Below are positions 23,801 to 34,500 of a stretch of 64,000 bases of DNA, in pieces. This DNA comes from Oscheius sp. JU75 (taxonomy: Eukaryota; Nematoda; Chromadorea; Rhabditida; Rhabditidae), in contig JASJZC010000006.1 of the NCBI GenBank assembly GCA_037178855.1, positions 9,032,501-9,096,500 of the forward strand, read 5' to 3'. Numbering within the stretch: position 1 is the stretch's first letter; every line of letters starts with the position of its first letter. The position numbers and the translations under genes are program-made. The notes beneath the pieces are model-generated. The model searched no databases, was not told where the DNA came from, and saw nothing but the letters and a program-made list of their open reading frames with translations.

Positions 23801-24409
23801 AGCAGGAATGATCTCGTTGTTATTTTTGGGAGCACATCCTTTAGCTACTTTCTTTCCACTATTGTCAATCTTAACCATTATCTATGTTCTAAAACAAGTA
23901 AACCCACTTTGAAGAAGATATTGGCGACGATGGTAGGGGTCGGACTCATACCTGGAGTGAAGATTTCACGTCTGATAGTCTGAAAACATCGCAATCATCT
24001 GCTCTGGCTATTAACTTACGTAAGGACTGACTCTCGTACAGAGGAGGATGGTTCCGTCATTAAGAGTCTTGTTCTCTCCCGGCTGTACCAGATTGTTTTC
24101 GTCGTCTGTGCAGGCGACTTCCGAAGGAATCGGGATTTTTTCTTCCGAGTCCACGCATTTGAATCTAGAACAAACTAGCAATGTATTTGCTATACCTCAC
24201 TTTTTGTTTCCAGGTTCCTGAAGAGTCGACTTCAGTTTAAAGCTGACGTCCGTCCCGCTGTTCAGCATCTGCGTGCATCCTTGAAAGACGAACTGTCCAC
24301 TGACACATTCCTTGTAGGCAGACAACGTGTACTGTTTTTCCCCATCCTTACAGGCTGAGTAGACTGCTGTCACCAGGAACAACAGCAGGAGTTCCTGTGT
24401 AGACCTCAT
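20852..24409 (-). CDS. Secreted matrix protein: MIG-18-like repeats, Pro-Gly tract, DB-like domains
   Basis: Fourteen exons encode about 972 aa (24409-24201, 24164-24020, 23979-23952, 23844-23725, 23684-23292, 23253-23146, 23105-23008, 22965-21767, 21724-21637, 21597-21523, 21466-21369, 21283-21252, 21215-21096, 21057-20852). A signal peptide is followed by 7-8 Cys repeats of about 45-60 aa (patterns such as GCDIGQ...YSCQL and SCKVGG...YKCDKG). These resemble the fibronectin-type-I-like repeats of nematode MIG-18. Then come a Ser/Thr/Lys linker, about 170 residues of Pro-Gly-Asn repeats, and two domains starting PEDCCRN with spaced Cys, similar to the nematode DB module. It is presumably extracellular matrix or cuticle-associated. 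Phase holds throughout. The 23844 acceptor has a poor pyrimidine tract and is the least certain junction. Confidence 0.75.
21850..22330. repeat. Coding minisatellite (GGTCCAGGTCC type)
   Basis: A degenerate 12-18-bp repeat with a GGTCCAGG core lies inside exon 8 of the MIG-18-like gene and encodes Pro-Gly-Pro-Asn and Pro-Gly-Ser-Asn units. The opposite strand stays open because the motif has no stop in other frames, which creates a long false open frame. Confidence 0.9.
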
Positions 24410-24828
24410 GGTGTGGTACAGTCTCAGTGAACGTCAGGCTTTTTTAGCGCCAGTCTGTAAGAATTCACAGTCTTAAACGTGGGATAGAGGCAGTAAAAGG
24501 GCGTCTGAGAGTACTACGTAGGCTGTTTGGTCTTGGATCTCGCCTGTGGATCAAGCTATACGGAAGTTATTGGACAAAAAGAATAACAACGCACACTTTA
24601 TTTACAGGACCAGCCCGTTTAGTCTTGGCTTAAATATGGTAATTAAATTAAATATCATGGAAAATCTAATTATTGCAGCAAGCAAGCATTAAGTCTCTTG
24701 GAAACAACGTCCCATATAACAATGCTTTATTTATGTTCGATCTCTTAATGTACGCTTCGTGACACACTTGACGAGTTAGAGCCAGAAATTTATTGTTTTT
24801 ACAGAAAATCGACAACGGTTACAGCAAT
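24410..24828. other. Spacer at the left edge of the duplicated cluster
   Basis: Upstream flank of the MIG-18-like gene. From about 24630 the sequence matches inverted segments near 39220-39350 and 41945-42110 (for example TCTCTTAATGTACGCTTCGT), so the duplicated region begins here. AATAAA of the minus-strand A1 gene is near 24790. Confidence 0.5.
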
Positions 24829-25038
24829 TTAGTTCTGTTGCATTCGAGCGTACGCTGCAGCAGCCAGTTCTTCGAGTTCGGCGAGACGAGCCTTGAGTCT
24901 TTCTTCTTTCTCTTGTTCCCTCTCATACTCGCGACGTTCTTTTTCCAATTGACGCTCAAGCCGGCGCTCCTCGGCTTCCCTTGCACGTCTATCACGCTCT
25001 TCTTGTCTCTGCTGCTCTCCATTATCGTTTGCTGACAT
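24829..25038 (-). CDS. Family A1: E/R-rich single-helix protein, 69 aa
   Basis: It starts MSANDNGEQQ, continues as a run of Glu, Arg, Gln and Lys with i/i+4 charge pairs, and ends AAAAYARMQQN. There is no Cys, no signal peptide and no membrane segment. The periodicity suggests one long charged alpha helix (single-alpha-helix or weak coiled coil). I recognise no family. The ATG follows an acceptor CTTTTCAG, and a GTATCC donor about 55 bases upstream implies a 5'-UTR intron; a TATATA box lies near 25171-25178. AATAAA follows the stop. A longer in-frame start at 25203 exists only if that intron is retained. It is one of seven A copies and divergent from B1. Confidence 0.65.
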   Translation of the reverse strand: MSANDNGEQQRQEERDRRAREAEERRLERQLEKERREYEREQEKEERLKARLAELEELAAAAYARMQQN

Positions 25039-25154
25039 TTTCTGAAAAGTGCTGATAAGAGATTTATGAGCGAAGTGGATACCTTGACTGAGGTTTTGAA
25101 TCTCCAAAGGATCGGCAGAACGGTAAAAATGAGAAGTGGATGCTCCGTTGAGAG

Positions 25155-25220
25155 TGGTTACTTGTCGGGAATATATAGCTTTTAAGCCCTTATCTACAGT
25201 CATGACATGTCACTGATAAC
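25155..25220. promoter_or_regulatory. Shared promoter block between A1 and B1
   Basis: Read on the minus strand: TTATCAGTGACATGTCA, then TGTAGATAAGGGCTT, then CTATATATTCCCG. It contains two GATA-type motifs (TGATAA and AGATAAG), a GACATGTC palindrome and a TATA box. The block recurs before every intact A gene (near 26460, 29400, 36850, 42570, 43830), which points to conserved regulation. GATA-factor control is inference. Confidence 0.55.
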
Positions 25221-25379
25221 AACGATTTCATCAGAAGGAGAAATTTAGTAATGCCCTTAGGAATCGAATGCTCGAGAATCGGAGATTCCTGGGAGTTGGC
25301 CAATGAGAAAACGATGATAGGCAGGGAGGAAGACTTCTCGTCTTTTCATACCCACCTATCGTTTCTTCTGAGATCCATC

Positions 25380-25568
25380 ATGTCTGACCGCCAGGAAAAA
25401 GAATCAAGCAATGAAGATGAGTCCAGTGGACAACAGCCAGCAGAGAAAGAGCAGGATAGGCAACAGCGAGCAGAGGCAGAACGAGTAGAAGAGCTGAAGA
25501 ATGTGGCCGATGAGATGAGAGATATCGTCCAGAATGTTCTCAGGCGGACACCAAGCTCAGGTAGATAA
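25380..25568 (+). CDS. Family B1: small acidic protein, 62 aa
   Basis: It begins MSDRQEKESSNEDESSGQQ, has a Gln/Glu/Arg helix, then a more hydrophobic heptad-like end VADEMRDIVQNVLRR and a short PSSG tail. No known domain. The stop overlaps an AATAAA (GATAATAAACC), so the transcript probably ends at once. An in-frame ATG at 25314 would add 22 residues; the four copies do not decide between them. No intron. A CCAAT box (GGCCAATGAG) lies about 80 bases upstream. It is divergent from A1 across a shared spacer of about 340 bases. Confidence 0.6.
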   Translation: MSDRQEKESSNEDESSGQQPAEKEQDRQQRAEAERVEELKNVADEMRDIVQNVLRRTPSSGR

Positions 25569-26042
25569 TAAACCTTTCTTATAAACCAGTTCCGTGTTTG
25601 TTCAAGTCGAAACTCTATGGCTTCATTTTTCTCGAAATCTCTCTACCACTTTCTCATAAAGCACCTCTAAACTTTCATTGTGTCCTCTCGATACTTCTTG
25701 AGCGTTGTCTACTGTCTTTTAAACCTATTTATCGCGTTCTAATATGACTGTAGGCAGTGTCAGCCATGTGCAACTTTTCAAAGTTCTAATAAAATGTTCA
25801 AATACAAGTCTCCTGGAACATCCAGCCTGTGACAATCATCGGATTTCCGTAGGTATCCATTTAGTAGCCGTATTCTTAGAAATTTCATCAGGTGTTTCAG
25901 CAGCTCTTTGTCGACGAAACTCTTATCTTTGCATCGTCAGCTCTGTCACTCTGACTCAAGATAACTCATTTGCTAACACTCTCGATCAATTACGCAACGT
26001 TTTCTAACCAATTTGAAATTGATATTGAACTTTCAGAAAGAA

Positions 26043-26225
26043 ATGCCGGCTCCTGATGATGAAACTTCCAATTTTGAAGGCACTGACAATGAGAAGACAG
26101 CAGAGGATGAGTTGGATAGACTGTCTGGACAGATGGAACAGCTGACTAAAGAAGAACGAAAGTTGAAAGATGTGCTCGAATCCATTAAGAAATTGGCCGA
26201 AGATGTGAACGACCGACAACAGTGA
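26043..26225 (+). CDS. Family C1: small coiled-coil protein, 60 aa
   Basis: It starts MPAPDDETSNFEGTD and continues with an amphipathic helix having a leucine heptad feel (LDRLSGQMEQLTKEERKLKD, then VLESIKKLAEDV), ending NDRQQ. The ATG lies seven bases after an acceptor GAACTTTCAG, so a 5'-UTR intron is likely. AATAAA lies near 26270. No family is recognised. The coiled coil and the repeated presence next to A and B suggest that the three might interact; that is inference only. Confidence 0.6.
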   Translation: MPAPDDETSNFEGTDNEKTAEDELDRLSGQMEQLTKEERKLKDVLESIKKLAEDVNDRQQ

Positions 26226-26462
26226 CAAATTCTGTAACCCTTTTTAAAAAAAGATTTTTTAATAATTTGAATAAAGTTATATTCTTCGAGGCTGCACGAA
26301 ATTTTCGGGCTGGAGCTGCCGAAAAAGAGGAATGCTGACGAAAAGAAGGAATGAGAGGGTCAGCGACAGACGCATTGCCTCTTTCTCATTCGCCAACTCC
26401 CAGGAAACTCCGATTCTCGAGCATTCGACTGCTAAGGTTATTACTGAATTTCTCCTCAGCTT

Positions 26463-26520
26463 GTTATCAGTGACATGTCATGACTGTAGATAAGGGCTTT
26501 AAAAAGCTATATATTCCCGA
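26463..26520 (+). promoter_or_regulatory. A-family promoter block (A2)
   Basis: GTTATCAGTGACATGTCATG, GTAGATAAGGGC and CTATATATTCCCG lie in the same order and spacing as upstream of A1, about 130-180 bases before the A2 start codon and upstream of the 5'-UTR intron. Confidence 0.55.
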
Positions 26521-26646
26521 CAAGTAACCACTCTCAACGGAGCATCCACTTCTCATTCTTACCTATCTGCCGATCCTTTGGAGATTCAAAACCTCAGTCA
26601 AGGTATCCACTTCGCTCATAAAACTCTTATCAGCACTTTTCGGAAA

Positions 26647-26868
26647 ATGTCAGCAAACGATAATGGAGAGCAGCAGAGACAAGAAGAGCGTGATAGACGT
26701 GCAAGGGAAGCCGAGGAGCGCCGGCGTGAACGAGAGCTAGAGCGTCAATTGGAAAAAGAACGTCACGAGTATGAGAGGGAACAAGAGAAAGAAGAAAGAC
26801 TCAAGGCTCGTCTCGCCGAACTCGAAGAACTGGCTGCTGCAGCGTACGCTCGAATGCAACAGAACTAA
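26647..26868 (+). CDS. Family A2: E/R-rich single-helix protein, 73 aa
   Basis: Same layout as A1, with a four-residue insertion (RERE) in the helix and His for Arg at one position (KERHEYERE). AATAAA lies near 26905. Coding capacity is intact despite these changes, which argues for a functional copy. Confidence 0.6.
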   Translation: MSANDNGEQQRQEERDRRAREAEERRRERELERQLEKERHEYEREQEKEERLKARLAELEELAAAAYARMQQN

Positions 26869-27467
26869 ATTGCTGTAACCGTTGTCGATTTTCTGTAAAT
26901 ACAATAAATCTCTGGCTTTAACTCGTCAAGTGTCTCCCGAAGCGTACATTAAGAGACCGAACGTAAATAAAGCATTGTTACATGGGACGTTTTTTCCAAG
27001 AGACTTAAAGCTTGCTTGCTGCATTACTTAGATTTTCCATGATATTTAATTACCGTATCTAGATACTATTTCTTTAGTGAGGCTGTTAGTATTGAGTTGC
27101 ACTAACTAATTCAACTCAGTTAACTCATCAAAATGCTCATAAAATCTTTCTTTACTAAAGCCCCTCGCCGGATCCTCACTCCTTCTGGTGCTTGATTCAA
27201 AGCTTTCCCGCATATGCATCTGTTGTACGTGTGACCTTCGAGTTCTCCGTCCCCCGTAAAAATTAATCTCTGTTCATGGGTAACTCTACTTCACGCTGTT
27301 ACTCTGTCAAAGTAGGTAAAGCCAATCGCACAAATGTAATCAGCAGATTTTTACGATAACAAAAGATAGATGATTAAAATATTACAAATCTTTGCAAGCT
27401 GAGTCGCTGATGGGCTCACAGGAAGCTGGAGAGCACTCGGCTACTTCTTCTTCTTTTACACTGGCTT

Positions 27468-27999
27468 TCAGTTCCTTCTCGGTTCGTGGTTTTTTCCATT
27501 GTGGTTCTCAACCCAGAGTTCTCCCATCTTGGTATTCACCACCTGAACCGGTTGATCATTCCGAAACATCTAAACACGCACCGTGTTATCCTTCGTAATG
27601 ATGATGCTCCCGTTGGCGGAGACCTGGAGTCCAGTCGTAATAGGATACAAGTATCCAGCTGAACGCATGTTTAGTAGAGCTTCAAGTCACGCTTACAGTC
27701 TTCGTAGTAAACGGAGAGAAAGACTTTACTATGGGTTCCGGAAGCGTCGATAGTTCCGACCGGAAAGCCAAGAAAATTCCCAGAGGCGATGGCAGTGTAA
27801 CCGGGGGGCAAGGGCATGGAAATATCAACTCGACCTAAAGGCTTTGTTCTGCTTCATCTGTCATTGACTCACTGGCAGTCAACATATTACTCATATCTTC
27901 ACCCGCCTTGACGCGAATAGCATGACTGAAAGCTGTCTTGGGCAGTATTGAAACGTACCTGGACCCATTTGCAACGTGAGTTATCGGCTGATAGGGCAT
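27468..27999 (-). CDS. Family D1: spliced 127-aa protein, unknown
   Basis: Inverted twin of D2 with the same five-exon plan (see D2 for exon logic). It starts MPYQPITHVANGS and ends NHEPRRN. Beta-rich, no signal peptide, no Cys. A TATAAAAG box lies upstream, and an 11-bp inverted repeat (28090-28100 with 28113-28123) sits further upstream. I do not recognise it. Confidence 0.65.
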
Positions 28000-28329
28000 G
28001 ACTGGTGAGAAGGTCGTCAAGTCAATGAGCGAAGAGAAGGGTAGAACTACTCTTTTATAGGAAGCCTCTCCTCCCACCAGTGAGAAATTCGTTGTAATAT
28101 AATGAAAAAGAAATATTACAACGAGATTGCGAGAAAGAGCGAAAAGTCATGACATGTCACTGATAACAGCGATTTCATCAGAAGGAGAAATTCAGTAATT
28201 ACCTTAGGAATCGAATGCTCGAGAATCGGAGATTCCTGGGAGTTGGCCAATGAGAAAACGATGATAGGCAGGGAGGAACACTTCTCGTCTTTTCATACCC
28301 ACCTATCTTCTCTTCTTCTGGGATCTATC

Positions 28330-28518
28330 ATGTCTTACCGACAGGAAAAAGAATCAAGCAATGAAGATGAGTCCAGTGGACAACAGCCAGCAGAGAAAGA
28401 GCAGGATAGGCAACAGCGAGCAGAGGCAGAACGAGTAGAAGAGCTGAAGAATGTGGCCGATGAGATGAGAGATATCGTCCAGAATGTTCTTAGGAGGACA
28501 CCAAGTTCAGGTGGATAA
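28330..28518 (+). CDS. Family B2: small acidic protein, 62 aa
   Basis: Starts MSYRQEKESSNEDESSG, with Tyr for Asp against B1 at residue 3 and Gly for Arg at the C-terminus. The translation is identical to B3 in the opposite arm. The stop overlaps AATAAA. It is divergent from D1. Confidence 0.6.
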   Translation: MSYRQEKESSNEDESSGQQPAEKEQDRQQRAEAERVEELKNVADEMRDIVQNVLRRTPSSGG

Positions 28519-28973
28519 TAAACCTTTTTCTTCTTTGTTCAAGTCGAAATACTTCCTCTATGGCTTCATTTTTCTCGAAATCTCTCTACCACTTTCTCAT
28601 AAAGCACCTCTAAACTTTCATTGTGTCCTCTCGATACTTCTTGAGCGTTGTCTACTGTCTTTTAAGCCTATTTATCGCGTCCTAATATGACTGTAGGCAG
28701 TGTCAGCCATGTGCAACTTTTCAAAGTTCTAATAAAATGTTCAAATACAAGTCTCCTGGAACATCCAGCCTGTGACAATCATCGGATTTCCTTAGCAGCC
28801 GTATTCTTAGAAATTTCATCAGGTGTTTCAGCAGCTCTTTGTCGACGAAACTCTTATCTTTGCATCGTCAGCTCTGTCACTCTGACTCAAGATAACTCAT
28901 TTGCTAACACTCTCGATCAATTACGCAACGTTTTCTAACCAATTTGAAATTGATATTGAACTTTCAGAAAGAA

Positions 28974-29156
28974 ATGCCGGCTCCTGATGATGAAACTTCC
29001 AATTTTGAAGGCACTGACAATGAGAAGACAGCAGAGGATGAGTTGGATAGACTGTCTGGACAGATGGAACAGCTGACTAAAGAAGAACGCAAGTTGAAAG
29101 ATGTGCTCGAATCCATTAAGAAATTGGCCGAAGATGTGAACGACCGACAACAGTGA
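28974..29156 (+). CDS. Family C2: small coiled-coil protein, 60 aa
   Basis: Translation identical to C1 and C3. The same 5' acceptor lies seven bases before the ATG, and the same AATAAA (TTGAATAAAG) follows the stop. Confidence 0.6.
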   Translation: MPAPDDETSNFEGTDNEKTAEDELDRLSGQMEQLTKEERKLKDVLESIKKLAEDVNDRQQ

Positions 29157-29580
29157 CAAATTCTGTAACCCTTTCTAAAAAAAAAAGATTTTTTAATAAT
29201 TTGAATAAAGTTATATTCTTCGAGGCTGCACGAAATTTTCGGGCTGGAGCCGCCGAAAAAGAGGAATGCTGACGAAAAGAAGGAATGAGAGGGTCAGCGA
29301 CAGACGCATTGCCTCTTTCTCATTCGCCAACTCCCAGGAAACTCCGATTCTCGAGCATTCGACTGCTAAGGTTATTACTGAATTTCTCCTCAGCTTGTTA
29401 TCAGTGACATGTCATGACTGTAGATAAGGGCTTTAAAAAGCTATATATTCCCGACAAGTAACCACTCTCAACAGAGCATCCACTTCTCATTTTTACCGTT
29501 CTGCCGATCCTTTGGAGATTCAAAACCTCAGTCAAGGTATCCACTTCGCTCATAAAACTCTTATCAGCACTTTTCAGAAA

Positions 29581-29790
29581 ATGCCATCAAACGATAATGG
29601 AGAGCAGCAGAGACAAGAAGAGCGTGATAGACGTGCAAGGGAAGCCGAGGAGCGCCGGCTTGAGCGTCAATTGGAAAAAGAACGTCGCGAGTATGAGAGG
29701 GAACAAGAGAAAGAAGAAAGACTCAAGGCCCGTCTCGCCGAACTCGAAGAACTGGCTGCTGCAGCGTACTCTCGAATGCAACAGAACTAA
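29581..29790 (+). CDS. Family A3: E/R-rich single-helix protein, 69 aa
   Basis: Starts MPSNDNGEQQ (Pro-Ser where A1 has Ser-Ala) and ends YSRMQQN. The promoter block lies at about 29399-29455, followed by the 5'-UTR intron. AATAAA near 29824. Confidence 0.6.
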   Translation: MPSNDNGEQQRQEERDRRAREAEERRLERQLEKERREYEREQEKEERLKARLAELEELAAAAYSRMQQN

Positions 29791-29869
29791 ATTGCTGTAA
29801 CCGTTGTCGATTTTCTGTAAATACAATAAATCTCTGGCTTTAACTCGTCAAGTGTCTAACGAAGCGTAC

Positions 29870-30327
29870 ATTAAGAGACCGAACATAAACAAAGCATTGT
29901 TATATGGGACGTTTTTTCCATGAGACTTAAAGCCTGCTTGCTGCAATAATTAGATTTTCCATGATATTTAATTACCGTATTTAGATGCCAAACTATTTCA
30001 AAATTCTGAGCAGTCTTAATGGTGTTCTGCTCAAGTCGCCACTCGAGCTGGCGGCGACGGCGCCTCTTAGCAGCACACCAAGCGAGGGACGCTAACGCAG
30101 GGCAGCGACGCATTTCTGTCTACACAAGGACCTCGAAGACCGGACTATCTCGTGCCTCGCCTTCCTTTCTTTTTTTTATAACTAATGTATTACTTTCCCA
30201 GAGACATTTCTTCCAAGTAGTTTTTTTCGGAGACTGATGAAAATCGATAGCTGATAAGAGACGAGCCCCACTAACTCGCTCACATTTCTTTGAGTCTTGC
30301 TATTTAGGAATGTATTGGTTGCAGTTA
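29870..30327. repeat. Left block 3, inverted copy at 41.6-42.06 kb
   Basis: It contains GGCGGCGACGGCGCCTCTTA and AACTCGCTCACATTTCTTTG, both found inverted at 41598-42060. Partial direct copies occur near 40230-40445 and 44630-44700. No gene is recognised inside it. Confidence 0.8.
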
Positions 30328-30679
30328 CACCAAGGCCAGTCTCCCCTTCCAGCGGATAGTAATCAGACTAGAATCGGGCCACCCGAAAAACTGACACGAT
30401 TCTAGGTCTCAATTGCCGAGCTTAATTGCTAGCTTTTTCAGGCAATTGTCACCTGCAGCGAGACCTCTGGAACTGTATGCCTCCTTCATCGGAAGCATCG
30501 GCTTCGACATGGATAGTATCCGAAATTTCTCGTCGCACGAGATTATGAAGAACATCATTGCGTTTTATTTGAGTGTATTTTGAAAAAAGAGAGCGTGAGC
30601 ACGAAATTGTTCTATACAGTACAGTATTAAAAGGATCGGTAAACTACAAAAAGAATCAGTCGCAGCGAGCTTTTTCCAG

Positions 30680-31205
30680 GATGTCCAGTCCACCAGTTGT
30701 GATCTGAGTGACCTTCGCTTGACCCTCTTGCCAGAGACCCTATTCAACTCTTGTGACGCTGTGTGGAAGCTCTGAGAAGGAACTCCCTCTCGTTCAGGAA
30801 GACAGATGTGAGTAGTTCTTCAAGATGTATTGTATTCTATTCCAGACTCATATAATGCTCGGATACTTCGAAGATCTCTACCGATTGCGGAACTTGATAA
30901 CTTTGGACCTCTCCTACAACAATCTGATAGAGTTCCCGTTGTCTGCCACAGATCTACCGTTCCTTGAAAGCTTGAATCTGTCTTCGAATAGACTTGTAGT
31001 GCTGCCAGGTGACATTGGGAAGCTGAAAAGGTTGGAGCATACTTGTTATTTTTCATGGTTTCCTAGGATGTTAACTTTGGACATTTCGAACAACCGACTG
31101 TCAGTCCTTCCCAACCAACTGGTTGAGTGCATGTCTCTTTGGTCAATCAGGCTAGCGTTCAACAAGTTCACAAAGATCCTCTGTTTTCCTTATCCTGTTT
31201 TCTAA
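30680..31205 (+). pseudogene. Leucine-rich-repeat gene fragment
   Basis: Three exon-like pieces (30680-30807, 30846-31030, 31067-31205) with good splice borders encode about five LRRs, for example LITLDLSYNNLIEFP, LESLNLSSNRLVVLPGDIG and MLTLDISNNRLSVLP. The first piece carries an in-frame TGA after DAVWKL, while the LRR continues one frame over (LRRNSLSF), so a one-base change broke it. No start codon or upstream exons are clear; an open segment at about 30445-30580 may be another remnant. It is probably a dead end of an LRR protein gene, carried in the spacer between the inverted arms. Confidence 0.65.
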
Positions 31206-31550
31206 TGAAGGCAATACAGACACTAGACAATACAAAATACTAGACAGGTTTGTAAGTCCATTTTTTCGCAGATATTTTCGTTTAAAACTAACCTTTACCT
31301 TGATTTCGCTTTTCATCTCTTTTAAATGTCAACTCTTTCAAAGGTTTTCCAGAACAGGACATAATCGAACCTACTTAACTGGTAGCAACTTTATTCAAAT
31401 CAAAACAAATTTCAGTATATTCAAAGGTTGTTATTTGCTGCAGGCCAAGCTTTTCTAACACGTTCCAACAGTTGTGCTTCTTCATCAAAGAGCGGGTTAC
31501 TGCTGATTTTTTCGGACAATCTTTAAAGAATGATAACTGGTTAGGTATGC
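31206..31550. other. Spacer between convergent LRR fragment and kinase gene
   Basis: AT-rich 3' flanks; I see nothing assignable. Confidence 0.4.
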
Positions 31551-34500
31551 CTAATACCGGTCAATAATTTCCTGTAGTGTTGTGTTCATACAGCCTCTCG
31601 GAGTGATTTTGAATGGTACAGTGGAAGACAAACTGTGCCATTGTTCGTTGAAAAAGTCGTATACCTCGGCCATTGTTCTTCGTTCATTCGGATCCACGGA
31701 CATCATCCTAAACAAGTTTTCCCCTCTCATAAACAATTATTACATCTTAACATATTTCCAAATTTCTTCGGATACTGGTACTTTTGACAACACTTCACTT
31801 TGTTCAGTCAATGTTCCAACGACAACGCCTTCTTGAGGGCGATAAATCATGGTCCAGCAGGTCCTACCGAGCCCAAAAACATCAACCTTTGACGTAAAAT
31901 TCTCAATGTCCTTTTCAATTTCTGGCGCCATATAGCCGGGAGTCCCACGGTCACTAGTGTACTCGAACACATAGTTTCCGTTTGGCTGTTTTTTGCCAAT
32001 TTTGATAAGGCCCAGATCAGTTATCTTGAGGTGATTGTACTTCTCGTCCAGAAGCATGCTGAAATATAACGATTATATGTAAATTTTGCGGTATCCACAT
32101 AAATGAGTTAGATTTTCGAGCTGCGAGCTGCATCAATGGCGCGGTCGGTCTGTTGCGACATGCGGGTTCGGAACCTTGTCATACTGTACAGCCACATTTT
32201 GTCGAAAAGAGACGGCTTATTAGTCTCGTTTTGCTAGACACCTTTAAACGAACAACTAACTTGGCTGGTTTCACATCCCGATTGACAATGTTGTTCGCAT
32301 GAAGAAACTTCAAACCGCATGCCGCCTGCAACGTCCACCAGACGAACTCTCTTTCAGTATAGACATGGTCACTCTTGATCACTGAAAAAGCGTATCATCA
32401 TCGAAGTGTATAAAAACCGCTATCAAGAGATCCTCCCTTGCAATATTCCATGAGTATACCGATGATTCTATCTTGTGTGGTGATATAGCCGTAGATGGAA
32501 ACAATGTGTGGATTGCATTGCATCTTAAAAGGCTTTTAACTGATATTTTAAAGATATTACGGTTAGAAGAGACTGCAGCTCGGCTCGAATATCGGCAAAC
32601 TCGCCGTCAAAATACTTGGCTATCACCGGCAATGGCAAACTAGGACTCTTTACTATGTCAACATTGACGCCTGTATAATGATGCGAAGCCACTTTTTCCA
32701 GAGTAACGAGAGTGCTCTTCTCGTAAGATTCCAACCGTAGCAGCTAAAACTTAATGTTTTATTGCGAATAGTTATCGTTACTCCTCGTGAGACCAACAGC
32801 CGACCCCAATCACCGCTGCAAATGATTTCCAACTGGTTGTTGGGAACACTCTTTCCTGTTTCTGTTAGCCGCTCCAGCAAAAACTTAAATTTTCTCATTT
32901 TCAGAGCTGTGTCTGATTTGACATACCTCACGGAAGTGTTTCTTTTCTGTAGTTTTCGCTCTTGTCAGTTTGTTCTTCAAGTTGGGGAACACTTCGAGAG
33001 CCTGTAAAAGGTCGTCAATGTTTTGTTGCTGGAGGGCGATTATGTTTGGTTTCTTGCGGCTCATTGAATAATGTAAGAAATCCTTCTCTCCACTGCAGGT
33101 GTGATACTGAAAAGAAGTTTGAAGGATGTAAAATGAATTCTTCCCAGAAATACTTGCGCGAAAGCATAGAAGAATGTATACGGCAAAGATATAACATGGA
33201 TTCGCTGTTCTTCTATTGGTGTCAATCGCAAAAAGTAATCCAGGAACGCTTTCTCTGCAGCTATTCTTTTTTCCAGTTTAGTTTTGATTTCGTCCACCCA
33301 ACGTTTTGCCAGAAGTTTTTTGAAATACTGAAGTGAACCTCAAATGATTTACGTTGTCTTCTAACCCTGTAGTATATCAGTAGGGCTCCTAATTCTAGAA
33401 ATGAATCGACGGCATCACAGAAGATATCGGAAACTGTCTTAAAGCACTTGCAAAAGGTAATAAACTGTTAGCAAACCTCGTCACATTGAGGAAACAGATA
33501 TGTTCGGAACTCCGGTTTTTGCAGATGCATAAGAAGTGCAAATAGAATATCAAACCGGAACAGTTCCACCTAAAACAAAGGCTTTGTACGTCTATTATGT
33601 TATTCACCTCTGACTTGTTTCTGTGGTATATGCCGAACAGAGTGTTATAATATTCTTCTGGATCTGTCAATTCGGCTAATTGAACAAATTCCGGATCTGT
33701 TCCAAACGTTGTGCCTCTAAACCTGATACTTCTATAGCCTAACCAAATGGTAAACTCCCGCGTACGTAAAGCAAACCCTTCAAAAACATTTTTGTTATTT
33801 CACTTATGGTACCTCTGCTTCGGTATATTGCTGCCGCCAACAATGAATCGTTTTTAAGGTTGCGGGAACTCAACTCGTTTAGAAAAAATGTGCATGAATT
33901 TGCACATTTTCCCAGCTCTACCAGAATCTCCTCGTCACAATTGATTTCAATATTTTGCGGGAAAAAATCCTGCAATGTTTGCAATAACTTTGTCTTGTTT
34001 CTTACCTCGAATTTGTTGTCGAGGATGAACGGTAGTGCAGGATAAACTTGAAGGATCCTCGGTAGTTTTTCTTCCAAGTACTTTTCTTTGCCGTCAGAGT
34101 GATGTTTCCTGAATGTTCGATCCTCGACTGCTCACTGAGTAATAATACAAATCGGTCTCTATTGCACTCAAGATAAGCATAGCGTATTCCAAATATCTCA
34201 AACCGCTGTGCTCTTTCAAGAACTTTTCACAATCAAAAGACCCTTTCGACAAACTTGGAATCCTTAAGGCGGCCATGTGCACGTCGTATCGCAAACTGCT
34301 CTCAATCTAAACAAAACTATACGATTTGAATGAAATCTACTTACTTGTATTTTTCGAGATATCTCCATTTCTTGCGACGTGAGAAATGGATCGGATTTTC
34401 CAGAAATTTTAATAATTAAGTCAAGGTTTAAGATTTCGAAGTGCACAGCAGTGTATTTCTTGAACAGCAGTGCAGAATTTTTCAGATAATTCTGGAATAG

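Larger units (their letters stand above)
24630..26960. repeat. Left block 1 (A-B-C-A), inverted copy at 42.0-44.6 kb
   Basis: Gene order A1(-), B1(+), C1(+), A2(+) reappears inverted as A6(-), C5(-), B4(-), A7(+) at 42000-44640. Spacer sequences match as well as the genes, including the promoter block. Divergence is a few percent by eye, plus length changes in the A genes. Confidence 0.85.
26880..29830. repeat. Left block 2 (D-B-C-A), inverted copy at 36.4-39.36 kb
   Basis: Block D1(-), B2(+), C2(+), A3(+) matches 36410-39360 inverted, with A4(-), C3(-), B3(-), D2(+). The D genes have the same 532-base span, and all open frames I compared in the D, B and C spacers are identical. This is the most recent part of the duplication. 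Confidence 0.9.

Noticed and set aside
24829-25203. Longer A1 start giving 124 residues
   Set aside because: The added N-terminus spans the TATA box and the 5'-UTR intron, and is not open in all copies.
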